Below are positions 13,101 to 25,100 of a stretch of DNA of 64,000 bases, in pieces. This stretch comes from Anopheles merus. Taxonomy: Eukaryota; Arthropoda; Insecta; Diptera; Culicidae. Each line of letters starts with the position of its first letter. Within the stretch, counting starts at the first letter, position 1. A model generated the notes under the pieces. It was not told the DNA's origin, made no database searches, and saw only the letters and a program-made list of their open reading frames with translations. Location of the stretch: NCBI RefSeq assembly GCF_017562075.2, contig NC_054083.1, forward strand, positions 19,589,428-19,653,427, in the 5' to 3' direction. A program made the translations under genes and the position numbers.

Positions 13101-16100
13101 AAGTCTCGCCGGAGATTACCTTCAGGTTCTGTGCCCGCCAGCCGTAATGCGTCCTACGCTCACGGCTGCAAACGCGTTCTTGCTCGAACCTCGGATCGAT
13201 GGCCGATTGTAAATTTCAATGAACGTTTGCATCGTTCAAGTCAAACCGATGTCACAGGGCAGCAAAGTTGCACAGGCCGAGCAACTGGTTTCTTCGCTTG
13301 CCAAGACGGCGGACAGCGTTCTGACGGGAATGGCCGTCGACTGTTTGATCGTTTGAGCGGGCGGTACTGCTTCTGCGCTTGGAAACGGTGGAGTTAGTTT
13401 TCATTAACTCATTTCCTAATTAGGAAACCGAACCGGGATTCACGAAGCGAAGGATTATCGCGATCTTACGTGGCAGGTGTACTATTAAAACATGCTTAAT
13501 TGAAGCCACTGTTATCTAGTGCAGTGCGATCGGACGCAAGTCCACTGTTTGTAATTTACATTTATTTGCAGATTCGCTCGATTGCGCGATGCTCGATAGC
13601 GAGTGTGTTGGTTGTTAGAGTTTCCCGGGCGTAATTAATACCAGATATTTTTCATGCCTTCAGCTACTGGTCTTGGTGAAATTTAATAATTCAAATCTGA
13701 TTTAAAATCCCAGTTCGAACTGTAAGTCTAATCTTTCATGAAATATGTGAATATTAATTAAAAATCAATATTTGATCTTGTATCAGATAAGGTGTTGTGC
13801 CCATTTCCTAAGGGGTTGTTTTAAACTGCTACCAGCTCTCGTCAGGGAAATGCCTAATTTATAGACATCTTTTAAGTATTGGTTGAAGAAACCCCCGTTT
13901 AGTTAAGCAAAATAGCTGTAGCAGGTCCAGGCAAAAAAAAACTAAAAAGCATAAAATTGATTGCTCCGAAATCTTAAGTAAACCGCTTCGATGAGAGCCG
14001 GTTACACCTATCGAAACGCCCCAAAACGGTTGGTTTCATTTTTTGCCACTGTTTGCCAAATTGATCGCCCACACTTCCGGATTTTTGTTTTGGAGAGGGG
14101 GGGGGCGGATTGAAATTGGGGTGATTGGTACAGGGCGGAGTACATAAAAGACGGCCAGTTCCTGTCGGAACGCGAATATCCTGGGGCGGGGCCCAGCAGC
14201 ATGTACGCTTCATGTTCCAATTAATGCGATCTCTTTGCCGCTTTTCCGATCAAGAAGGGAATCAATTAGTTCTGCTAGCAGTAACGAGCTGCAGCCGGCT
14301 TATTGTTTTTGTGCATTGAATTTTGACCTAGTTACGGCATTTATGTTGGGGAAAAAAGTAGATGGTAGGAAATATTTCTGATTTTATTTCATGAAAAAAA
14401 GAATCAGGAAAATGGGAAAACCAAACGTAGTAATAAAAGGAAAATTTAAATGAGCAATATAATTGAGGGAAATCGAGAAACATATTCAATTATGCACCAT
14501 TTAAAATATTCAATTTTAGAGCAAATAATATGTAAAACTATAACTAAACTAAATAACTAAAAAGATAAGTTATTGAACAAAAATTGAATAACAAAACCAT
14601 AGGCTGAAAAACTTACATAGGATTACTTTTAAAAAGTAAATACAAAACTACACCAAAATTAGAGACAAATAAATTAAAAAAATAACCCATTATAATGAGG
14701 TACTGAGGTACATTTTCATTCAAGAAAATTAAAAAGAAGAAATGAAAAAGAAGAAAAAGAAGAAAGAAATTAAATTATATACGTATAAGGCAGACAAAAC
14801 TCATAAGATTCTATTATTTTGAAATTTACTGAGTAAATACACAATTTACTTTAAAATAAACATTGAACTAATTTTGAAAAAGTAAGAACAGTAGAAACAT
14901 TTCAACAAATTGAAGTAAAACACAAACAACGCCGAAACATACCCTCATAATGAGGTAGTGACAATGGCAATTGCAATCAACATTGTCAATGTTTGCCATA
15001 ACGAAGAATGGAATGGAAAGAAAGGAACACCTTCCCTCAACATCTCGTATAACCTTGGCCAATAAAAAAAACTGCAACTCGAACTGGAAAGCTACAAAGC
15101 AAGAAAAGCAAAAACTCGCACTGAATGCCGTGAGGCAGTGAATTGGTGTGAAACTAATGCAACTACTAGGAGAGTCTCTCCCCTTGTCGGTCTGTCAGTA
15201 AATTTGGTCTATTTGGCAGTTGAGAGCTGAAGAGAGGGAGCAGCAAAAAGAAGGTAACCGGCACAATATGTTCCCCTTTCCAAATATCGTACCCACCCCA
15301 CAGGTGCTTCGTCGACTTGGCGCACGGATGAAACTGAGAACGTTGATGCCACGAGCAGACACAGAACCCCAAAACGTCTTGGTGTGAAAATTCATTTCTC
15401 TCCCCCTCCACTCCACCACATCAAAACAAAACCGTAAAACCGTAAAGTGCTCCAAATAGTCATCCGACACGAGCGGCATCAGGCCACTGCCGGGTGCACT
15501 ATAATTTTGATTCAATTAAAGCCGGTAACGTTTTTCCTAGTTTTCGGCACGTTTTTTCGAGGTCGTTTTCGGTGCTGCTTCGATGTTAGAGGAGTGGATT
15601 GGAGGAATCTTTCTACTCAAAATTAAACCAGTTCGCTTTCTTTTGGCGGGTGGCGAGCGATGATGCTGCCGTTGTGCGTGATTTTCCGCCATGCCACTGC
15701 CCAAAAACCGGCATGGAAGCAATTTAACTGATCGTCTCTAAGCGCAAATTCGCTTTGTTCAACGAGAGAAGCACATCAATCTCAATGCGCCGGAAGAGGA
15801 GGTCGTTGGTAGGACGTAAAATTTCCACACAAATTTTCCGCCCAGCTTTTGCTGCGGTACGGTGGATCGACGGTGCGGCTTTCGGTGTCAGCGTGGGCAG
15901 AAAAGAAAATTGGCACAAATTTTTGGCACACTCGGGAGGCGCCACGCATTTTCTAACCACTTTTTGAGCACTTCAAGTGAAGCCGATGGAGGGGTGCTAT
16001 GGTGAGAAAAGGCCAAAATTTACTATGCAATAGGCCACTGACTGGGAAAGCCACCACATTCTATTGTCCGTGTTAACGTTTGCTTCAGATTGAGTCATCT

Positions 16101-19100
16101 ACAATTCAATCTTCCATGCAGAAGACGGGTGGGAGTTTGATCTACAGAATGGTCCTTCGAGCCGGAATGGTATGCAAATTTGACGTCATTTTACGCACAC
16201 AACACCGAAAGGTGCGACCATCGGGTGATTTATAGTGTTTTCTTTCCCCAAAAAATAGGAGAAAAAACGCAACCTACTTCACTTAAGCCACCTACCGAAA
16301 AGACGAGCTCTTCTTGAAAGTCACCCTTTTTAATGACGAAGCGTGCTTGCTTACCTGCACGTTGAAGGGGGATCGCAGTTGAAAAGGTGATCATCCGCCC
16401 TCAATTAAGGCAGCCGGTTTTCCATAAACCCTTTTCCGATTGTACGCTTCTTATCGTGTGATCGTTATCATCAATTAAATGGTAAAAAGAAAAGTCTTGT
16501 TTCACTGCTGCTGTTGCTCCTAAAAATCAAGCGCACGAACACAAATTAAGCTATCACAGGGTAGCACAGTGCCCCAGCGAACATACTGCGCCTCATCATC
16601 ATCATCTTCGTCGTCGTCATAGTCGGTCTCGTACCAGAAGACCTAGAAACATACCCAATTCCATAACATCATTATTGCATTACGAAGCAGCAGAGCGATC
16701 CTCAAACGGTCCGCAATCTTCATTAGATACCGCAGCTCTAAATGGAAATCGTATGCCCCCATGGTTATGGCCCTATTCTTGTCGAACCACTTAATACGCG
16801 TGGTCTCTCTTTCGAGGGCCCTTGCAACGCTGCTATGTATGGAGAGCCCGGGCTCCTTTCTGCCCGGGTTTGATTGTGCCGATTGGACAGAGCTGTAGCA
16901 AAAAGGTTCACGCGGTAGCATCCGACCGGTTTGTCGGGGAGATGCGCCCATCGGGACATTCTTCGGTGGCTTGTCAATCCCTGCGGTCGTTCTTTGGACT
17001 CTTCTTCAGGGACCGGGGTGTTTGTTTCTCGTTTTGTTCCACCTTATGCACACACTTGCCGACAGATGCAGAAGCAAAAGGTTTGTCCCGTGTCTTTTAT
17101 TCCCTATTGCAGATCTTCTCGTGCACACAATGGTACTCATTGGTGTGTGGTACGAGTGGGTTTAGTTGTTGCATTTTAAATAGAAAAATAAAACCAATGC
17201 GGTTGGGGGATAGAAATAAATACCTACCTCACCGCAGCCCTTCGTGTACGAGCCTATGCCAGCTCTACCGAAGATTGTGCAGATTATTGGCGATAATAAT
17301 TGAACGATTTTATGCTCCGGTGAGTGGTTTTCTCTCGGGATTCCCCAGGGAAACTATGCTCGAGATAGAACGTAACAAATGAGTTTGTTGGCCTTGGGCT
17401 AAATAAAACAGGTTCTCTGAAGCGAAATACACGAAATTAGAGCTCAAACTAATACTTATCACTTGCCTAAAACAAATAAGAAACATCATTTCGTTTCAAA
17501 ATCCCATCCCAACACCGTTTCGCTCCCGTGTTTTAAAAGATTAATGAAAACAACAGAAACACAATGGTACTCTCGGAAGCGCCCCCAAAGAATGTTGTCC
17601 GATAAACACAATGAATGGCCACAACCTTCCAAAATTGAGCAATCAATATACGATCAAACGGTTGTATAACTGTACAGTTTGCGTCCGTCAGAACCACCAT
17701 CACCCAGACCCACCACTAAAGAAGCATCATAAATGATCGCGCTCATAATACGTTCAGTGTGCGCTCGCGCATGCACCTTACGCCTTCGCCGCTTGCGTCA
17801 GCAGTCCCGTTCCTGGATGCCCGATGGTCGATTATGTATTTTTATTATTGATAGTAATTTAATCAAATCATATCAAAGCAGGACCAGCAGTTGGCCGTGT
17901 GCACTCGTGGTGGTTTGCACCGTTAGTACCGCGGCACAACCGTACCATCGAATCCAAAAACCGTGGTGCTAATGAGTGCCTTTACAAAACGAACGCCCTG
18001 CTACAAACGGACGGGATATCTAGTGCCAGTGTCTGTTGGCTTTTCGTTTCATTCGAACAGAAACAATCATAATTCCTCAGCTCACACGGTGATGCTTGCC
18101 GCTCTGAGTGCGATTAAGGAGTAAAGCGAGACATGATTTATTTCGAATGATCGGTTGCACCTGTTGTGTTCCGATCGTACACACTTGCCACGTACAGAAC
18201 TTGTACGCCTCATCCCCTCTTTGACCTAATGAGCATCATCCGGCTTGAAGAGGTTGCATACGGCCAGTCACGGTCAGAACTGTTAAATTGATTCTTAACA
18301 TTTTATTGCTGTCAGTAGCTCCAGCGTAACACTAAAACCCCAACCGAAAGCGGAACGAAATGTGGTTCGATTTGTTGTTAGCTTCTTTTTTGCTCCACTT
18401 CTCCTATCGCTCTTCTAGCTTCCAACACTGAAATCTGAAGCCCATCCTATCCGCAGGTGCAATAATTACTTTAGAACATCGTCTAGAGCGTCTTTCATTC
18501 GAGAAGGTTGTTCTGGGCTTCTTTAGCTATTTAATGATTAGAAACGGACATCAGTAATAAGTCGACTGCAAGCCGCTAATTCCCGAAAGCCTTGTGAGGA
18601 ACGGATGCTTGATCCAGGGACTATTTCGATGTCGGGTTTTATTGATCCTCAATCTGAAGACAAAGCATCATTAAAGTGTACCATACCCAAACAACACCCT
18701 CCAAACGTCTTCCACAATGTGCTTCTGGAGAATGGAAATAGATGATAATTAAATCAATCCAAACCACGGGCACGGGCGAAGATCGTCTCTCAACCTGTCA
18801 TGTGCACCCTCAAAACCCTCTCCCATCGGTCAATACCTGCTTGATGAGCGACGAGACCCAACAATAACTAGTCTAATTGCAACGACCGAACCGAATGTCC
18901 AAATTCGGTAACTTCGTTATGTTTCAGAAGCGCTGATTTCGAAGGTACTACAAAGCGTACATACTTGCTACCAACGCTTCAGTGAAGCAATTTGTCGAGA
19001 CTTTCCATTAGGCAGGCATTCAATTAGTTATCTGCGCCTGAAAGCTTTCTGCTGAAACAGACACAGCATTCAATAGAGAGAGAGAGCTTAAAAGCATCGT

Positions 19101-22100
19101 GTTTTTTTTTCCCTGAAGTCCCCAAACGACGCTAGCTCCAGCTTGGGATAGAATTCATAAGACACTGAACGGTACAATTCTGTGGTCCATCCTACAACTC
19201 CCCCTCCTAAATTCATCCAAATGGGTGCGTCAGACCAGCAAACAAAACTGTCCCGCACACATACCTGTTATCTGTCCAGCTGCAGACGGCTGCGGAAGAA
19301 GCGACGACAAAAGCTTGTTGGAATTTTATCTTACCAACGCACCACCGTGCCCAATGGCTGCTGCTACCACAAACCATCTCTACTCAATTACACCGCACCC
19401 GACACTAATGTATGCCTGAGAAAGTGAGAAAGGGGATGAGCCTAGCTTCCGGAACACTTGCCGCGGTGTCAAGGGACCCAAGAGCTCTCTAAAAGCCGGT
19501 AATGAGCCACTAGTAGTAAGTAACAAGCATCGGTGGAAAGTTGTCGCTTCTCAGCTTCCCAAGATGAATGCATCAGCCGACGTTGCCTCTATCTTCCTTC
19601 CCTGTTTGTCCAGATCCAGCTAGTCGGTTGTGTTTTGTGTCTTACTAAACGTCCAATGTGCTCAATGATTCTTTTGCTCCCTCTCGCCACTCCTCCTCGT
19701 TGTGGTGAGATACCAGAAATTCAATACCCATACAAGGCCAGACGGAGGCCCACCGCCAGCGAGACGCATTTAATCATCCACCTAGTAAGAAACGGCAGGA
19801 GCGTCGTTTATAACCAGTGCTAGCGATGTCTTGCAAAGGGGCAAGCAGCAGGCCGGCACCGATGTGCCGAGTGTCTATTGTTTCCAATTAGACGCTGGTT
19901 TCGCCTAAATATACACATCTTCTACCAGCTTCCTCTATTGCTGTTGCCGTTCTTTGGCTGCTATACCTTGCCCATTTCACTCACAGTCACAGTTTGTCCC
20001 CGATTTTTGTTTCTTTCGTTGTGTTCATCAGCAACAACCAACCTACCCAGCCACGGTGACCAACTTCGGGGTGGTTGTTTTATGGGAAAAGAATGAATTA
20101 ATTACAATCCAACTTGTCCACCCCGTCCGGGGCCGTGTTGCATCGCTTCCTACAAAACGCCCTAGGCGCAGCGCCTGCAACCCTTTTGTGCCGTTCACTG
20201 CTAATGGCGCCGTGCCCGTGCCAGTAAGGCTGGCTAAATTTTCCACCCCGGTATTTGGGTCAGTGGGCAACAGAGGGAGAGAGAGAGACAGAAGGCAAGC
20301 AGACCGACGACGATTCGGTGTCCGCACGATCGATTACTCTTTGCTCCTGCTGGCAGGTTCTGCTGCGATTCTGAACGGTTCGGTGTGATGTAATGCCAAT
20401 TGGCAAGAAACAATGGAACAATATCGGTAACAAACGGAAGGGTTGGGTGTAGCGATCCTTTCACCAACTTGTGGAAGCAATCGCGATCGTTTAATGAATC
20501 GAGCGCGACGATTAAGCACGATTTTCGTGAGTCAGATCATCGATTCGGTTGCCGTGTCCGTGTTACATTGTAGTGTAGTGATTTGGTGCGCTTTTGAGCT
20601 TAGTTCTCTGTGATTGATTAAGCTACAACACTGAAATTAAAGCATATTGGAGTATTATGGATTTAGAATAAAAAGCATAAATTAAAGCATCCCTTCACGA
20701 AAAAGGCATTCAACCAGACAGACTTAGCCATATCTCACCATTCCTCTTCCAGTAATGTCCAAGTCATCTACAACCGCATCCATTGCGCAACATCTTCATT
20801 GCGCCCGTTCGGTGTGCGAAATAAAAAGGAACCATTACAATCAAAAAGATAAACCCCCGAGCAAAACGCCGGTACCACCACCAGTTGCGTCTGATTTATG
20901 GCATTATCTTTCACTGCCTCTTCACTGCAACCGGGTACACAGGTCCGCGTTTCGTAACGTTTCATTTTCTAACCCTTCATCATTGTGCGGATATGACAGC
21001 GATCGCTTTGTAAGATCTCTGTGTCGACGCGACTAGATCGGTAGTGTTTTCCCAAGCCCCAGCTACCTTTTAATTCCCACGGGTTTGCGTACCGGAGTGA
21101 CCAGTAGCACAGTGGTTTTAGTATCGCGTCTCGAAAAAAATCCAAGTAGAAAAAAGCCGAAACCTTCAAGTGTCGTTCCAATGCTGCGACACTCAGCTCT
21201 GCCAGCTGAGTTATCTGATTTTGTACAACAACTTTGAAGGTCCACGTCCACGAGGGAACGTGGCATGAATTTATGCAGCAATAAGGTGGGGTACTGGGTG
21301 ACATTCGTTGGCAAGACATAGTGTTTTTTTTTTATGATGTATCCCCACCCTTCTTCTTTGTCTGTTTCTTCGTTTTATAATATGTATTAAAATAAAGAAT
21401 GGCACGCAATCAAACAATGAGCAGGAAAGTTATCTGACCGTACTTTAATGCTGTCATAAAATCGCACTCTTGCGATTCGATAACACTGTACTATACGGTC
21501 TTATGGGGACGACATACTGTGTGTGTTATACATTTTTATGACACCCAGTTCGTTGTGTTAATTTTCTTTTTCGTTGCTATTTTTGCACCCTCGATCTCCC
21601 ACCTCGCCAGCGTGTAACACGATACATGGCGCTCCATAATCAGCAAACGATCGGCAAACGAATGCGATAAAATTAAGTAATTCCACTAGAGCCCAGGAGC
21701 GTTATTAGCCAGGACGGGAAAAAACCGAGAAATAGACGAGTTCCCTGTGCACCGTCCCCGGGCACAGCTCTGTCACCATGACCGGACCAACGATGGGGAA
21801 GAAAAGGTTGTTCGAATTGAAACACAATTAAATTGACCGATTTCGTTCCAACAACGTCCGTTTGCGCGATACTGTATGTATAATTCATAACGTCCCCAGT
21901 ACCAGACCCTGGTGGTATCATTGCACTGGGAATGGGTTCAGGTTCAGGTGCCCAATTGCTCCGGTACACTCTTCACCACAGAGCAACTTCTCTTCGCCGG
22001 TGAGATACGAGCGGCGATCTTGTTCGTTCGACGCGCGCAACTTTCATCGCGATTCGCGGCGAACGCAAGCACAACAACAACCCGGTAAGCAAATAAAACA

Positions 22101-25100
22101 TATGAACCCATTACGACAACACGACAGCATGCGGACTATCGGTGTGTGTGTGTGAGTGTGTATTTTTTTTGTTTTATACCAAACAACCCGTTCAATTTGT
22201 GGACCAATTGAATGCTAATGAATTCGTGATCCCGGTTCCCGGTGCTGAATGGTACATTATTTTACCCTCTTCTTCGTCGTTCTCTTCTGTGGCGCAGGCG
22301 AAGGAATTGGATCGAGTATGCTGGGCTCGGAAAGGACTCGGCGTACTTTGTCTGAATGGTCCGTTTGTGGTATGGTTTGGCCGCAATTGAAGCTGGACGC
22401 CACATAAATTATATCAGAATCGGAATCATGCGTGTGTTGGGGAGAAATTAAATGGTATATTAAACCGATTCGTTGCAACATTATGGACAATAATGAAATC
22501 GAGCATGAAAGCAACGCTGAATAAAAATGTAATTGCGCGTTAAGTTAAAATAAAATTAATGATTACAGTATAACTTTATGCGAAAGTTTTGGAATATCAT
22601 TAAAGAAACCTTAAATCAACTTAGAAATACATAGCACTTAAGAATCCTTCTCAAAAGCCACTTCAACCCCTTACTATTGTGTTGCTGTTTCTTAACTCTT
22701 CTCTGTGCCCCAACCACATGCTCATCCAACAACGGTCACCACTCAAAAGAGGCCATGCACGGCCCGGGCGGCCAATAGCTATGTATTTGCGTATTTTATG
22801 ATTTATGTTTATTACCGATCGCGCGCCCCCACCCCAGGAATTGGCTGTCCTGCGGGTGGGCACGACCTCGCGCGAGTTCGCCCGTGGTTCCGCCCCGCGA
22901 GCAGAGCGATTTGCTCAAACCCCTCCGAGCATAATACATCACGGCGCTGCTGCTGCTGCTCCTGGGAGGGATGGCCAACGCCAAGTCCTATGATTTAAAA
23001 TACAATGTTGCCAATACAACGTTCCACAGCCCGGGAAGCTTCTGAAGAAGTGCTTTCCAGGCAGCCAAAATAAGAATAAGCGTGCTGTCCTGTGTGGAGC
23101 TTATCTGTTACGGGGCGATCTCACCGACCTCTGTTTTAGGTCGTCGCTGCCACGGCACAAACATGAGCCATAATTTTTTGGAATGTGTCTTTCACACACA
23201 GCCACAGGCTCTCGAGTAAAGTTAGCATTTCCAATACGAAAACCGTGTCCTCCTAATCTTGCATAGCTGATAGCTCGAATTGTACGTCGCGCATTACCTC
23301 CGGCCAACCGGTCAATAAAAGCCGTTCAATATTTTGCATAACGCGTGTTGGTGTAGGGATCAATAAATTCGCCACCGAACAGTTTAACTGTACAGTCTCC
23401 GAGCTGTCTGCTTTTATGGGCCACCCCAACTGGCTTGCTGGGTTGTCCTGGAGGTGGAAAACACGAGACCGCGCGGGTGAGCCACTGATGATGCGTTCTG
23501 ATAGATGCTCGAGCGTTAGTCACGGACTGTGGGATGCAGCAGAACGTATTGCCATGTGTCGAATCGGTCCACTCGTGTGGCTTTCTAATCTCAAAACTCC
23601 AACTGTAAGCTCTGTGGAAAAAAAACCGCATCATCTTCAGAACGACAAATTCACGCAAACATCCAGCATAACCTAACGGGAACACGACCATCTTCCCAGC
23701 CGCGTAATAGACCGATTCGTCACCAACATTAGCGAAACTCATTACACATTACCGCCACCAGATCGACCTTTTCCCGGGTCTAAAGACGGCTCAGTACAGC
23801 CCTGACCTCTGCCTTCCCTCTCCCTTCAATGGAGAGATCATCTTCCGCTTCATCCCTGCCATGTCCCGGTCCATACAGATAATGAGACGCGAACGCGGTG
23901 GATAGCTTAATTGCTGAATCGTGCATAAAAACTTCCCCTTATTGCATAATTGCTTATCATCAAACCCGCTCAACTCCTCGTCCAACCACCCACAGCCTAC
24001 AATACACTTATATGATACACTTCGCTCCGTTCGCACAAACTTCACACATGTGACTTGTGGCAGGATGATCTATCATCCCGGAGGCCGGGCGCTGACTAAT
24101 GTCTTCATTCGTTCTTGCGGAGTTTCCGGGCGTTCCGGGAGATTAATGTCTCTGCGCGGGAGAAGCAATTGTAACTCGGTGCCCTCTCATCCCACGACCG
24201 TTGTCCAAAGACCGTTGTGGGGCTAACTTTTTGTTTTGCTGCGCCACAGATAAACAAACACTAATCGCGTGAAAAGGTGAGAAAAAAAATGCATAATAAT
24301 AGGGAAGCTCAGGGCAGTTCCTTTCGATCCTTTCCCGACTTGGCAGGAGTTTATGCTTCCACTTAAAGTTGCCAGCCCGTGTCGTGCGGTCTGCTTTAGA
24401 ACCTCAAATGTGTTGGTGTGTGCACTCGTGTTTCGTCCATTCGTTACGCTATCGCGTGGTGCGGCGCAATGCATTCCTGCGCAGCTGTGCGGCTTGATGC
24501 GTGAACCCATCACGATCATGTTTTGCGCACCCGTCTCGTGCGAATTTATGAGCCGAACAAGCACTGCCTGGTGCGTCCAGTGGCGGAGAAAGAAACGATA
24601 AGACTGCGCAGCCCACGGGAAGCCAACACGCGTGTGTGTGTGTGTGTTTCTGCTCCTTGGTATGTCGTAGTTCCCGTTCGTGCCGCGATGTACGGGGCTA
24701 CAAATCTGTACATGGCTCCGTTTGGCTGACAGTGTTGGGGCCAGGTGGTCAGCCACCTTCCTGCGTGCGAGTGTGAACTTACGCCGAGCGCAGGCACCAA
24801 GGTCCAGTGACCAACGCCCGGCCAGCACAAGCGTGCCGTCCGACGCATGTCGTCACGCCACGGTGCGCCACGTCGACCGTTCTACCCCGTCTACCGATGC
24901 TTCTCTTTTCGTTTTCATTATTTACAGACGATAAAATCTTGTAATTAGAACCGCGATCATGTGGGAAAGCGAAAGAGAGACACATATCGGTGGGTGGCAA
25001 GTGGGTAAGGTTTGGTCCGGTCCGGATTCTTGAACTAGAGGCTAGGGGCCCTCATGTGGAGACGAATGATTCCACGCTCGAGCTACAACATCGTTGCTGA

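Noticed and set aside
16822..17382. 186-codon open frame with several cysteines
   Set aside because: Two further frames overlap it on the same strand and one on the other; the cysteines have no domain spacing.
24223..24828. 201-codon open frame on the - strand
   Set aside because: Includes translation of a GTGT/CACA microsatellite (repeating His-Thr) and has no domain.
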